From assembly GCA_002238645.1 (NCBI GenBank), contig MPMT01000016.1, positions 1 to 64,000 on the forward strand: a stretch of DNA of 64,000 nt, read 5' to 3'. The position numbers and the translations under genes are program-made. Source of the DNA: Alphaproteobacteria bacterium bin52. GTDB taxonomy: Bacteria > Pseudomonadota > Alphaproteobacteria > Thalassobaculales > Thalassobaculaceae. This document shows, piece by piece, positions 44,837 through 54,116 of this stretch. Under the pieces are notes generated by a model, which searched no databases, had not been told where the DNA came from, and saw only the letters and a program-made list of their open reading frames with translations. How positions within the stretch are numbered: position 1 is the first letter of the stretch; every line of letters begins with the position of its first letter.

Positions 44837-47067
44837 GGTCGTCCGCCCAGGCGAACCGGACGCTCCGGGCCGCGAAGGGCACGAAAGCCGGTCACCACCT
44901 CGTCGCAGAATTCGCGGTCATTGATGTGCCACGGCACCCTCAGCAGCTGCCGGGCCGCCGTCTGGTGGACGGTCTGTTCCAGCGCGTCGAACAGTGCCGC
45001 GGTGGCGTCCGGGTCGTGGAACGGGCGGTCCGGCGCATCGAGGTCCGACACGCCGCCCTCGGGCAGGTAGAACCGGACCGGTCCTTCCATGCGGTTGAGC
45101 CGCTCGCCGATCCAGCGTCCCGTGCGCCGGTTTTCCTCCGGGCTGGTCCGCATCAGCGTCACCTGGGGATTGTGCCGGTGAAACCTGCGGTCCCGGTACT
45201 GTTCGGGAACCGTTTCCGGCGGGCCGAAGTTCACCATGTCGAGGGCGCCGCAGGAACCGATGTACGGGATCCGGGCGCGGATGACGGCGCCGAACCGATC
45301 CTCGGTTGCCGGGAACACGCCACCCATCAGCATGTCGCAGATCTCGGTGGTGGTGATGTCGACGACCCTGCCGATCTGGCCGCTTTCGACCAGTCGCTCC
45401 ATCGCCTGGCCGCCGGTCCCGGTGGCATGGAAGACCAGGCATTCGATTTCGGGGCCGAGCTGTTGCGCGATCTGCGTGACACAGGTGGTGGTGACACCGA
45501 ACATGGTGAGACCGACCGTGCCGGCCCGGTCCGGTTCAAGCGCCCGCCGCTTGCGGCCAGCGACCATTCCGGCGAGCGCGTGTGCGGCGTTGCCAAGGAT
45601 CTGGCGCGTGATCGAGTTCAGTCCCTGGATATCGGCCACCGCCGGCAGCAGCTGCAGGTCCGACGCGCCGATGTACCCGGCGACGTCACCGGCCGCGACG
45701 GTCGAGACAATCATCTTGGGCACGCCGACCGGCAGGCTGCGGAACGCCGGCGCCGCCAGCGCGGTTCCGCCGGAACCTCCGGCCGATATCGCACCGGCAA
45801 TGCCCCGCTGTTGTCCGAACCAGCGTTCGAAGGCCCGGGTCATTGCCGCGACCGAGGTGCCGCGGTCCCTGGTGAAGACGGCGGCGGCGCCACGCGGGTG
45901 CAGTGCCGCGACCTGGTGCGGCGGGACGTCGGCGCCCGATGGCCTGCCGGAGGTGGACAGGTCGACCAGTCGGGTCTCCAGCCCGTGCGAGACCAGGATG
46001 TCACGCATGAAGCGAAGCTCCGGCCCCTTGGTGTCGCAGGTGCCGGCGACAATGACGAAGCGCTCCTCACCGGGACTCGTGCGGGACGGTGGCGGCACCT
46101 GCAACGCGGCCTGCCGGTCGGGCAGCCCGGCGGTCTCGAACCTGGCCGCGGTTTCGATCACGCCAACCGGTACCGGGGCGGACCAGCGGGTCGGAGGACG
46201 CGGGTTCGAAACGTAGATCCGTCGCGGACCCGCATGGACCGGTTCCGGCGTCGCCGCTTCCTCCGGCTCGGGTTCCCCGGCCTGGCGGCCGACCCCGAGC
46301 AGGGCGTGCTGCAGGTCCCGGTCGCCGGCGAGCCGGTGTGCGTCCATCACCCGGGTGATCCTGCCGTTGACCATGATCGCGACCCGGTCGGAGACCTGGG
46401 TCGCGACCCCGATATTCTGCTCGATCACCAGGGCATTGACGCCTTCCTCGGCAACCAGCCGGATCAACATCTCGGTCACCTGCGCGACGATGACCGGCGC
46501 CAGTCCCTCGGTCGGCTCGTCCATCACCAGCAGGCGCGGATTGAGCAACAGGGCGCGCGAAATCGCGAGCATCTGCTGCTCGCCGCCCGACAGCTGGCCG
46601 CCGCCGTGCCGGCGGCGCTCGGCGAGCCGCGGAAAGGTGGTGTAGATGCGTTCGATCGACCATGGACCGCCGTCCCGGCCCGCGGTCATGCGCAGGTGTT
46701 CGTCGACACTGAGTGACGGCCACAGCCGCCGGCCCTGCGGCACGTAGCCGATCCCGAGACGTGAAATCGCCGCCGGCGACATGCCGGCAATCGACTGGCC
46801 CAGTGCCGTGATCTCGCCGCCGGTTACCGGCAGCAGCCCCATGATGGCATTGCACAGCGTGGACTTGCCCATGCCATTGCGCCCCACCACCGACAGGGCG
46901 CCGCGTTCGAGTGTGAGTTCCACACCCTGCAGGGCGAGCGAGGCGCCGTAGCGGACGTCAAGTGCGCGTACCTCGAGGACAGGACCTGATGGGGGCGGCG
47001 GACCCGGCCGCGGCGCAGGTCGCGCCGCCGGGGGCCGGGTGCGTCCCCTGACCGGACTTCTACCCAT
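44833..47067 (-). CDS. livF: LivF-type ABC ATPase fused to a Tm-1-like ATP-binding domain
   Basis: The protein has 744 residues. After a Pro/Arg-rich leader, residues 30-260 are a complete LivF ATPase (Walker A 62-70 GRNGMGKST, signature LSGGEQQ 159-165, Walker B LLVMDEP 179-185). A linker of about 75 residues follows, then residues 337-735 form a UPF0261/Tm-1-like domain ([41 protein letters not shown]). LivF normally ends near residue 240. The ATG at 47067 overlaps livG by 8 bases. The fusion ties a second nucleotide-binding domain to the uptake transporter. Its job is unknown. Confidence 0.88.
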   Translation of the reverse strand: MGRSPVRGRTRPPAARPAPRPGPPPPSGPVLEVRALDVRYGASLALQGVELTLERGALSVVGRNGMGKSTLCNAIMGLLPVTGGEITALGQSIAGMSPAAISRLGIGYVPQGRRLWPSLSVDEHLRMTAGRDGGPWSIERIYTTFPRLAERRRHGGGQLSGGEQQMLAISRALLLNPRLLVMDEPTEGLAPVIVAQVTEMLIRLVAEEGVNALVIEQNIGVATQVSDRVAIMVNGRITRVMDAHRLAGDRDLQHALLGVGRQAGEPEPEEAATPEPVHAGPRRIYVSNPRPPTRWSAPVPVGVIETAARFETAGLPDRQAALQVPPPSRTSPGEERFVIVAGTCDTKGPELRFMRDILVSHGLETRLVDLSTSGRPSGADVPPHQVAALHPRGAAAVFTRDRGTSVAAMTRAFERWFGQQRGIAGAISAGGSGGTALAAPAFRSLPVGVPKMIVSTVAAGDVAGYIGASDLQLLPAVADIQGLNSITRQILGNAAHALAGMVAGRKRRALEPDRAGTVGLTMFGVTTTCVTQIAQQLGPEIECLVFHATGTGGQAMERLVESGQIGRVVDITTTEICDMLMGGVFPATEDRFGAVIRARIPYIGSCGALDMVNFGPPETVPEQYRDRRFHRHNPQVTLMRTSPEENRRTGRWIGERLNRMEGPVRFYLPEGGVSDLDAPDRPFHDPDATAALFDALEQTVHQTAARQLLRVPWHINDREFCDEVVTGFRALRGPERPVRLGGRP

Positions 47068-47851
47068 GGTCCGGCCCCGTGCCGAGGTAGATTTCCTGCA
47101 CCATCGGATCGGATTCGATCTCGTCCGGGCTCCCTTCCCTGAATATCCGGCCATTATGCATCAGCGTCACCCGGTCGGATACCTGCAGGGCAACGTCCAT
47201 GTCGTGCTCGATGACGATGTAGCCGATGTGATCGGGCAGGGTGCGCAGGATGGCGATCAGGTCCCGGCGCTCGGTCGGTGACAGTCCCGCGGCCGGTTCA
47301 TCGAACAGGATCAGGCGCGGCGCGCCGGCGAGCGCGAGCGCGATCTCCAGCTGCCGCTGCTGACCATGCGACAGTTGCGAGACCGGGCTCTGTTCGACGT
47401 CGTCAAGGTGAACGGCATGAGCGAGGTCGAATGCCGCCTGCATCACCGCGTCGTCGCGACGCGGCCGGACCATGGAGTACCGCGCCCGGGCGACGCCGCG
47501 ACAGGCGAGATAGATGTTGTCGATGACCGAGAGCCCGCCGAACAGCAGCGAGATCTGGTAGGTCCGGCGCAGACCGCGCCGGATGCGCTCGTGCGGTGGA
47601 AAGTCAGTGATGTCCTCGCCGAACAGGCGGATGGTGCCCGAGGTGGGCGGGTAGTCGCCGGTGATGCAGTTGAACAGCGTGGTCTTGCCGGCACCGTTCG
47701 AGCCCAGCACGGCGCGGCGCTCTCCGGCGCCGACCGTAAGCGTGACATCCTCGATCGCGGACAGGGCGCCGAAGTACCGGCTCACTCCGTGCAGCTCCAG
47801 GGCGCTGGCGTTTCCGGTGGCGGACAGGCGCTGTGCGATCGCTCCCCTCAT
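47060..47851 (-). CDS. livG: Branched-chain-type ABC transporter ATPase LivG
   Basis: The protein has 263 residues with Walker A GSNGAGKTT, LivG-specific signature LSHGQQRQLEIALAL, Walker B LILFDEPAAGLSP and the switch His in VIEHDMD. It pairs with the LivF-type domain of the next gene to energise transport through LivHM. The ATG at 47851 overlaps livM (ATGA); the frame upstream to 47941 shows no homology. Confidence 0.92.
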   Translation of the reverse strand: MRGAIAQRLSATGNASALELHGVSRYFGALSAIEDVTLTVGAGERRAVLGSNGAGKTTLFNCITGDYPPTSGTIRLFGEDITDFPPHERIRRGLRRTYQISLLFGGLSVIDNIYLACRGVARARYSMVRPRRDDAVMQAAFDLAHAVHLDDVEQSPVSQLSHGQQRQLEIALALAGAPRLILFDEPAAGLSPTERRDLIAILRTLPDHIGYIVIEHDMDVALQVSDRVTLMHNGRIFREGSPDEIESDPMVQEIYLGTGPDHG

Positions 47852-48900
47852 GCCGGTCCTCCCGGCTGGCCACGGATCGCCCGGTAGAGTGGACTGCGCT
47901 GCCGCTCCCGGGCGGTAATCCGTTCGCGGGTGCGGTCCCACAGGCCCAGCACGCCGTCGGGCGACCAGAACACGATGACCAGGAACCCGGCGCCGATCAG
48001 CAGCTGGAACCGTTCACCCGACAGCCCGAGCGAGACCAGGAAGTCGAGTGCAAAGGTACGCAGCAGAACGTAGATGATGGCGCCGATGAAGGGGCCGATC
48101 GGCCGACCCAGTCCGCCGACCACGGCAATGATCAGGATGTCGATGACCGGACCGATCCCGGCAGTGCCCGGAGAGACCTGGGCGTTGAGCCACACCAGCA
48201 GCACACCGGCAACGGCGGCGATCGCGCTCGCAAAGGCATAGGCGGCGATGCGGTGCAAGAAGACGTTGAAACCGAGCGCTTCCATGCGCCGGGGATTGTC
48301 GCGGATGCCCTGGAGTGCCAGTCCGAACGGTGCGCGCGAGATGTACAGGACCAGGAAGTATGCGAGCGCCGCGAAGAAGAGGGCGAGGTAGTAGAACGGA
48401 ACCGGCTGACGCCAGTCGACGCCGAAAAGCGGTGGCGGAAGCACGCCGTTGAATCCGCTGAACCCGTTGAAGACCACGTAGTTCTGACGGGTGAAGTAGA
48501 AGAAGGCCGAGGCGATCGCGAGCGTGATCATGATGGTGTAGATGCCGTGGGTGCGCACGGCGAGGGCGCCGGCAAGCGTGCCGAACAGCGTGGCGATGGC
48601 GATTGCCAGCGGTACCGTGATCCACCATGGCCAGCCCAGCGAGATCTGGGTGATCGCGCTGTCGCCGAAGATTGCCACCATGTAGGCCGCACACCCGGCC
48701 ACCGACATCTGTACCAGGCTCACCATGCCGCCGTAGCCGGCCAGGAACATCAGGCTGAGCGCGATCATGCCGAGGATGAGCGCCCAGCCGAAGATCTGGA
48801 ACAGGACGAAGTCGCCCGCGAAAGCCGGCATCAGCAGCAGGATCAGGCCCAGGAGCCAGGCGGCGGCGGTGCGTGGTCCCCCCGGTTGCATTGTGCTCAC
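47848..48900 (-). CDS. livM: Branched-chain-type ABC transporter permease LivM
   Basis: The protein has 350 residues with about ten membrane segments. The LivM family loop is GLRAPFGLAL-like (SRAPFGLALQGIRDNPRRMEALG). It forms the transmembrane channel with LivH. It starts three bases after livH. Relatives carry branched-chain amino acids, urea, short amides or aromatic acids, so the substrate is open. Confidence 0.92.
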   Translation of the reverse strand: MSTMQPGGPRTAAAWLLGLILLLMPAFAGDFVLFQIFGWALILGMIALSLMFLAGYGGMVSLVQMSVAGCAAYMVAIFGDSAITQISLGWPWWITVPLAIAIATLFGTLAGALAVRTHGIYTIMITLAIASAFFYFTRQNYVVFNGFSGFNGVLPPPLFGVDWRQPVPFYYLALFFAALAYFLVLYISRAPFGLALQGIRDNPRRMEALGFNVFLHRIAAYAFASAIAAVAGVLLVWLNAQVSPGTAGIGPVIDILIIAVVGGLGRPIGPFIGAIIYVLLRTFALDFLVSLGLSGERFQLLIGAGFLVIVFWSPDGVLGLWDRTRERITARERQRSPLYRAIRGQPGGPA

Positions 48901-48903
48901 CGC

Positions 48904-49920
48904 CTAGGTCCTCCGCCCCATCAGTCCCTGCGGACGGAAGGCCAGCACCAGCACCATGATCAGGAAGGTCAGCACCACGGCGTAGGTCGGCATGTAGACC
49001 GAGCCGAACTGTTCCGCGAGCCCGATCAGCAGTGCTCCCAGCGCCGCGCCGACGATGGAACCCATGCCACCCACGATGACAACCACGAGCGAGGCGAGCA
49101 GAAAGCGGATGTCCTCGCCCGGGGCCAGGGACTGGAATGTGCCGCCGACCACGCCGGCGAGACCCGCGAGGCCGGCGCCGAACGCAAACACCAGCACGAA
49201 CACCCGCTGCACGCCGATCCCCGAGGCGGCAAGCATCTCCCGGTCGTCGACGCCGGCCCGGATCAGCATGCCGATCCGGGTCCGGTTCAGCGCCATCCAC
49301 ATGGCGAGCCCGATTGCCACCGATGCGAGGAAGATCACGATGCGGACCAGCGGATACTTGAGATAGACCACCGCACCGCTGCTCTTGATGGCCGAAATCA
49401 CTGGCAGGACCATCGGGCCCTGCAACCATTCCGGGATCGAGATCTGGTAGAAGTCCCCGCCCCAGATCCAGAGCATGAGATCGGCCACAACGATCGAGAT
49501 GCCGATGGTGACCAGGGTCTGGCGCAGGTCCTGGCCCTCGATGCGGCGGAACACCAGCGTCTGCAGGACGACGCCGATGGCCGCAACCAGCAGGAAGGCG
49601 ACGATGAAGCTGAGCAGCCACCATCCCGTGGCCTCGGCAATCTCGAATCCGATGTAGCCGCCGAACAGGTACAGGGATCCGTGCGCCAGGTTGACGTTCT
49701 TCATCAGGCCGAAGATCAGGGTAAAGCCGCTGGCGACCAGAAAGTACAAGCCACCGAGGGTGATGCCGTTCAGCAGGGCGTTCAGGAAGATCTTCTTGCG
49801 CCCCAGCACGGCGACAACACCGGGCGGCCAGTGCGCGAAAACCGCAACCAGCAGCAGGGCGAGCGCGATGGCGATCACGGCCGACCACGCCGGGTGTGCA
49901 CGGACAAACGCTGACATCAC
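48904..49920 (-). CDS. livH: Branched-chain-type ABC transporter permease LivH
   Basis: The protein has 338 residues with about nine membrane segments (LNGITLGGLYFLVASGFTLIFGLMKNVNLAHGS is the family start). The family loop RAGVDDREMLAASGI binds the ATPase. It opens the operon. Its GTG at 49920 is followed by an ATG two codons in. No periplasmic binding protein gene (livK) is seen upstream, where TnpB remnants lie; the binding protein must be elsewhere or lost. Confidence 0.92.
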   Translation of the reverse strand: MMSAFVRAHPAWSAVIAIALALLLVAVFAHWPPGVVAVLGRKKIFLNALLNGITLGGLYFLVASGFTLIFGLMKNVNLAHGSLYLFGGYIGFEIAEATGWWLLSFIVAFLLVAAIGVVLQTLVFRRIEGQDLRQTLVTIGISIVVADLMLWIWGGDFYQISIPEWLQGPMVLPVISAIKSSGAVVYLKYPLVRIVIFLASVAIGLAMWMALNRTRIGMLIRAGVDDREMLAASGIGVQRVFVLVFAFGAGLAGLAGVVGGTFQSLAPGEDIRFLLASLVVVIVGGMGSIVGAALGALLIGLAEQFGSVYMPTYAVVLTFLIMVLVLAFRPQGLMGRRT

Positions 49921-50046
49921 GGTGCGGACCCGGCCTCGTGGACCCGGCCGTGCCCTGGTCCGGCCTCCATATTGTTCCCTCCTGCGCGCGGGCTCGCACC
50001 GGAGCGATCATGGCGAAGAACAGGTCCGAGATCAAAGGGACTCTCT

Positions 50047-50105
50047 TATCGAACAATACCCGCATCACGCCGCCAGCATCCGATCGTTTTCGCGTCTCCC
50101 GGGCC
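50047..50105 (+). repeat. Direct repeat, right copy (TnpB-element end)
   Basis: Partner of 31952-32010 in the same orientation, beginning TATCGAACAATACCCGCATC. The two copies bracket the liv-cox-exporter operon at a distance of about 18.1 kb. Confidence 0.65.
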
Positions 50106-50501
50106 GGGCACCCCCGCCGCCTCCACGCGCAGCAGCCCCGGTCCCCGAGGCCAGGATGTTCGCCGCTGCATTCAGGTCGGCGTGATCGGCGTGACCGCAG
50201 CCCACGCGGTGAAACCGGTCCCGTGTCCTGCGCGATCGGGCGTCAACCTGCCCGCACGCTGCACAGGTCTGGCTGGTGTGCCGGGGATCTCGTGGCGGCA
50301 GCTGGTCAGGTTCCTGAACTGGTCCTTCCAGGTGAGAATTTCTCCCGTCTTTCGCCAGCAGTCGACCCGTTCCTGCAGTGCGGCATTGCATAGCTGGCGC
50401 TGTTCCTCGAGCACCCGCTCCAGCCCCCGCCATGCCGACGTCTTGCGTGGCTGAAGCCGGTATGTGACCTGGCGGTGGGATGTTTGCACTGTTGCATACA
50501 A
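50065..50501 (-). mobile_element. TnpB remnant with internal deletion
   Basis: The minus strand begins at 50501 with a TnpB N-terminus (QVTYRLQPRKTSAWRGLERVLEEQ ... CRHEIPG) and then jumps, with a change of frame near 50280, into the C-terminal zinc finger (TSQTCAACGQVD ... HADLNAAANIL). The middle with the RuvC active site is gone. One finger Cys is Arg (HRVGC). It is a deletion derivative of an IS605-type element, closely related to the 32-kb copy. Confidence 0.8.
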
Positions 50502-50611
50502 ATCCCGGAACCAACGCCCGCACCCGGTGATCCGCGCTCAGCGTATGCTGGAGGGGTGCCGGTGGCCGGGATATGGTGTTCGCGGCAATCGTAGGGAAAA
50601 AGGACGGGGTG

Positions 50612-50995
50612 ATGACGGGGTCGACTGTGATCGCGAGCATGCGCTACCGGGATGCGCCCGGCGTCATTGCTTGGCTGTGCGATGTACTCGGGTTCGAACG
50701 CCACCTGGTCGTCGAGGCCGATGACGGCAGCATCACCCACGCCCAGCTCACCCACGGGACCGGCATGATCATGCTCGGCTCCGAGCAGGGCGACGGTCCG
50801 GCGGTGTCGGCAACAGGCACCTACATCGTGGTCAGCGATGTCGACGCTGCCCACGAGCGGGCCCGGGCGCGTGGCGGCGAGATCGTCATGGAGCCGGAGG
50901 AACAGCACTACGGCGGTTCGCTGTTCTGTGTCCGCGACCCGGAGGGACGGGACTGGTATGTCGGCAGCTACGATCCGTGGGCCGGGGATCACTGA
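50612..50995 (+). CDS. VOC (glyoxalase-type) superfamily protein
   Basis: The protein has 127 residues with two beta-alpha-beta-beta-beta modules of the vicinal oxygen chelate fold (MRYRDAPGVIAWLCDVLGFE and FCVRDPEGRDWYVGSYDPW). Such proteins include glyoxalases, dioxygenases and resistance proteins; the specific role is not evident. ATG at 50612 has AAGGA upstream. It converges on rnhB with a six-base gap. Confidence 0.88.
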   Translation: MTGSTVIASMRYRDAPGVIAWLCDVLGFERHLVVEADDGSITHAQLTHGTGMIMLGSEQGDGPAVSATGTYIVVSDVDAAHERARARGGEIVMEPEEQHYGGSLFCVRDPEGRDWYVGSYDPWAGDH

Positions 50996-51001
50996 GCGCG
51001 C

Positions 51002-51640
51002 TTACTGGGACCCGTCAAACAGTCGGCGTACCGGGGCGAAACTGCGACGGTGCTCGCCCGTGGGACCGAGACGCTCGAGTGCGGCCCGGTGTTCCGCCGT
51101 CCCGTAGCCGGCGTTCCGCTCCCAGCCGTAGCCGGGGTGGATGCCGGCGAGGATCGCCATGTGATCGTCCCGCGCGACCTTGGCCACGATCGACGCCGCG
51201 GCAATCGTGATCGACCGGCCGTCGCCGCCAACCACTGCCCGTGCCGGACAGTCCAGAGGCGGGCAGCGCGGTCCGTCGACAAGCGCCATGTCGGGCACAC
51301 GCCCCGCACGGACCGAAAGCGCCGCGACGGCGCGTTGCATGGCGAGCATGGTTGCCTCAAGCACGTTGAGCCGGTCGATCTCCTCGCGGTCGGCCCGGCC
51401 TTCGCCGGCAAGTGCCACCGCGGCGAGCCGGGCCGCAATGGCGCGGCGTTCGTCGGCTCGCAGCAGCTTCGAGTCCCGGATCCGGCCGGCGAGATCCGGT
51501 TCGAGACGGTTGCGGTCGAGCAGGATCGCGACTGCGACCACGGGACCCGCCAACGCGCCACGACCGACCTCATCGACTCCGGCTATGACAGGAAGCCCGA
51601 GACAGTCCTCGATCATGAAGTCTGGACGCGGCACCGGCAC
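51002..51640 (-). CDS. rnhB: Ribonuclease HII
   Basis: The protein has 212 residues. RNase HII motifs are clear: [17 protein letters not shown] with the first catalytic Asp-Glu, the DSKLL block, DMALVDGPR, and the Asp in KVARDDHM. It removes ribonucleotides from DNA. It starts with GTG two bases after the radical SAM gene. Confidence 0.95.
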   Translation of the reverse strand: MPVPRPDFMIEDCLGLPVIAGVDEVGRGALAGPVVAVAILLDRNRLEPDLAGRIRDSKLLRADERRAIAARLAAVALAGEGRADREEIDRLNVLEATMLAMQRAVAALSVRAGRVPDMALVDGPRCPPLDCPARAVVGGDGRSITIAAASIVAKVARDDHMAILAGIHPGYGWERNAGYGTAEHRAALERLGPTGEHRRSFAPVRRLFDGSQ

Positions 51641-51642
51641 GT

Positions 51643-52773
51643 TCAGTTCTCAAGGCGGAGACACAGCTGCTCCCCGTCCCGTCCCGGCCGGCGAAAGAGC
51701 GTGGTGTCGAGATCGCGTCCCCTGGTCTCCCGCTCCAGTCCGAGGCGGCGGCGCGCGAGGGTGAAGCGGCGCGCAATCAGTTCGGCAAGCGCGCCGGTCC
51801 CGGTCTGCCGTTCGCCCCAGTTCGAGCGATAGAGCGCACCGCGACGGGTCTGGCGGATCGCCGAAAGCACCCGGTCGGCACGGTCCGGGTAGTGTTGCCG
51901 GAGCCATTCGTCGAACAGGCCCGCAACCTCACCGGTCAGGCGGATGAGCACGTAGCCCGCACCGTGCGCTCCGGCTTCCGCCGCGCGTTTCAGGATGATC
52001 TCGATTTCGTGGTCATTGATCGAGGGGATGACAGGGGCGACCAGGACATGAACCGGAATTCCCGAGTCGGCGAGGCCGCTGACCGCCTCGAGCCTGCGGT
52101 GCGGTGCGGGTGCGCGCGGTTCCATGCGCCGGCACAGGTCCCGGTCCAGTGTCGTGACGCTGATCGCGACCGAACAGAGGGACCGCTCGGCCATCTTCTC
52201 CAGGATGTCGCGGTCGCGCAACACGAGGTCCGACTTGGTGACGATGGTGACCGGATGACTGCACTCGGCCAGGGTCTCGAGGATCGACCGGGTGACCCGC
52301 ATGGTCCGCTCGACCGGCTGGTAGGGATCCGTGTTGGTTCCGAGCGCGATGGGGGCGACAGTGTAGCGGGGTGCAGCGAGCTCCTTGCGCAGCAGGGCGG
52401 CTGCGTCGGGCTTGGCGAACAGCCTGGTCTCGAAGTCGAGGCCCGGCGACAGGCCCAGCCATGCATGGGTCGGCCTGGCGAAGCAGTAGACGCATCCGTG
52501 TTCGCAGCCCCGGTAGGGGTTGATCGACCGGTCGAAACCGATGTCGGGCGAGTTGTTGCGGGCAATCACCGTGCGGCTGCTGTCCAGCGTGACCGTGGTT
52601 TGCGGCCGCGGCCCCGGTTCCTCATCGCGCCAGTCGTCGTACGTCCTGACTCTCTGCTCGGTCTCGAACCGGCCGCTGCGGTTGCTGATCGCGCCGCGTC
52701 CCTTGTGTGCCGTGTCCGGGCGCTCGGCAAGACCGGTGTGATCGGTTCGACGCATCATGCCCAACCGTGGCAT
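51643..52773 (-). CDS. PA0069-family radical SAM protein
   Basis: The protein has 376 residues. The iron-sulfur motif is [22 protein letters not shown], a Cx3Cx2C arrangement, with family blocks [10 protein letters not shown] and [20 protein letters not shown]. The family is related to spore photoproduct lyase and often sits beside DNA repair or RNase genes. ATG codons at 52758 and 52755 are alternative starts. The reaction is unknown. Confidence 0.88.
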   Translation of the reverse strand: MPRLGMMRRTDHTGLAERPDTAHKGRGAISNRSGRFETEQRVRTYDDWRDEEPGPRPQTTVTLDSSRTVIARNNSPDIGFDRSINPYRGCEHGCVYCFARPTHAWLGLSPGLDFETRLFAKPDAAALLRKELAAPRYTVAPIALGTNTDPYQPVERTMRVTRSILETLAECSHPVTIVTKSDLVLRDRDILEKMAERSLCSVAISVTTLDRDLCRRMEPRAPAPHRRLEAVSGLADSGIPVHVLVAPVIPSINDHEIEIILKRAAEAGAHGAGYVLIRLTGEVAGLFDEWLRQHYPDRADRVLSAIRQTRRGALYRSNWGERQTGTGALAELIARRFTLARRRLGLERETRGRDLDTTLFRRPGRDGEQLCLRLEN

Positions 52774-52826
52774 GGTGTCAGGATCAAATCAAGAACAAAT
52801 ACTGGATCATCTCCTTTCCCTGTCAG

Positions 52827-54116
52827 TCATTCCGTGCCCGGACGCTGCGTTGCCGGCACCCGCACCAGCAGGATCAGCAGCAGTCCCGCCAGCCAGAAGA
52901 GCAGGATGGTCGCCATGCCGGCGCGCTGGCTTTCGAACAGCAACGTCGCCCAGCCGAACAGCATGGGTCCGAGAAAGCTGGTTGCCTTGCCCGAAAACGC
53001 GTACAGGCCGAACATCTCGGTACGCATGTCGGCCGGTGCAATCCTGGTCATCAGCGTGCGGCTTGACGCCTGGATCGGGCCGATGAATACGCACAGGCCG
53101 AGTCCGAAAATCCAGAACCACAGCGCGGTCTGTGCCAGCAGGGTCGCGATGCCGAAGGCGAGCAGTCCCGCCAGGCTGATCACGATCACGGCCCGCGAGC
53201 CCAGCCGGTCGTCGAACCACGCGAATGCGAAGGCTCCGAGCCCGGCAGTGACGTTCATCGCGATGCCGAACTGGATGATCTCGGCAAAGCTCATGCCGAA
53301 GGTTCCGGCAGCATACAGGCCGCCGAACTGGAACAGGGTCGCAAGCCCGTCGGCATAGAGCATCCTCGCCAGCAGGAACACGGCGGTGTCCCGGTGCTGA
53401 CGCAGGTTGCGAAGTGTCGTGTAAAGCGACACGAGACCGGAACGGATCGCATCGCCGACCCGCTTCGCCTCGCCCGGCGGATCCGGAACCCACAGGTAGT
53501 ACGGCCAGCCGAACAGGATCCACCAGGCAACGACCACCAGTGCCGTTACCCGGATATGTTCCGCGGCGTCGGTATCGAGTCCGAACGGGGGGGTGTCCGC
53601 CTGTACGAAGACCAGCAGGCACAGGACCAGACACAGGATTGCGGCGATGTATCCGCATCCCCAGCCCCAGCCGCTGATGCGTCCGACACGGTCCGGCGGG
53701 GCGACGGTTCCGAGGCTCGAATTGTAGAATACGGTGACCAGTTCGAAACACAGTGTCGCGATGGCAACTGCCACCATGGCGAGCGGGATCGACGATTCCT
53801 CGGGCGTGACCAGCCAGAGTGCGGCGGTTGCGGCCAGGCAGACGGCGGTCAACGACCCGTTCCAGACCCTGAACCGTCCGCCTTGATCGGCAATCGCGCC
53901 CACGATCGGACCGAGCAGGGCGACCAGGAGTCCTGCGGCCGTGATCGCCTGACTCCACAGGAACGATCCGAGGATCTCGTCGCCCACCACCGCCTGGGAG
54001 AAGTAGGCCGCGAACACGAAGGTCACGATGATGGTTGGATGAGGCGAATTGGCCCAGTCGAAGAGGCACCAGGAGACGATGGTCCGCAGGTTACCCCGTT
54101 GTGCCCGGTCCATCAT
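52827..54116 (-). CDS. MFS transporter of the Atg22-like (MFS_22) type
   Basis: The protein has 429 residues with 12 membrane segments. Its opening (SWCLFDWANSPHPTIIVTFVFAAYF) is the signature of the Atg22-like/UMF1 family, which exports amino acids. ATG at 54116 overlaps the stop of the glutamate dehydrogenase gene. The upstream frame to 54395 is noise. It might export amino acids linked to glutamate metabolism. Confidence 0.88.
   Translation of the reverse strand: MMDRAQRGNLRTIVSWCLFDWANSPHPTIIVTFVFAAYFSQAVVGDEILGSFLWSQAITAAGLLVALLGPIVGAIADQGGRFRVWNGSLTAVCLAATAALWLVTPEESSIPLAMVAVAIATLCFELVTVFYNSSLGTVAPPDRVGRISGWGWGCGYIAAILCLVLCLLVFVQADTPPFGLDTDAAEHIRVTALVVVAWWILFGWPYYLWVPDPPGEAKRVGDAIRSGLVSLYTTLRNLRQHRDTAVFLLARMLYADGLATLFQFGGLYAAGTFGMSFAEIIQFGIAMNVTAGLGAFAFAWFDDRLGSRAVIVISLAGLLAFGIATLLAQTALWFWIFGLGLCVFIGPIQASSRTLMTRIAPADMRTEMFGLYAFSGKATSFLGPMLFGWATLLFESQRAGMATILLFWLAGLLLILLVRVPATQRPGTE

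Noticed and set aside
49921-50064. Remains of a LivK binding-protein gene upstream of livH
   Set aside because: No frame in this stretch resembles the end of a periplasmic binding protein; only a short GGCCGGGTCC direct repeat is seen.
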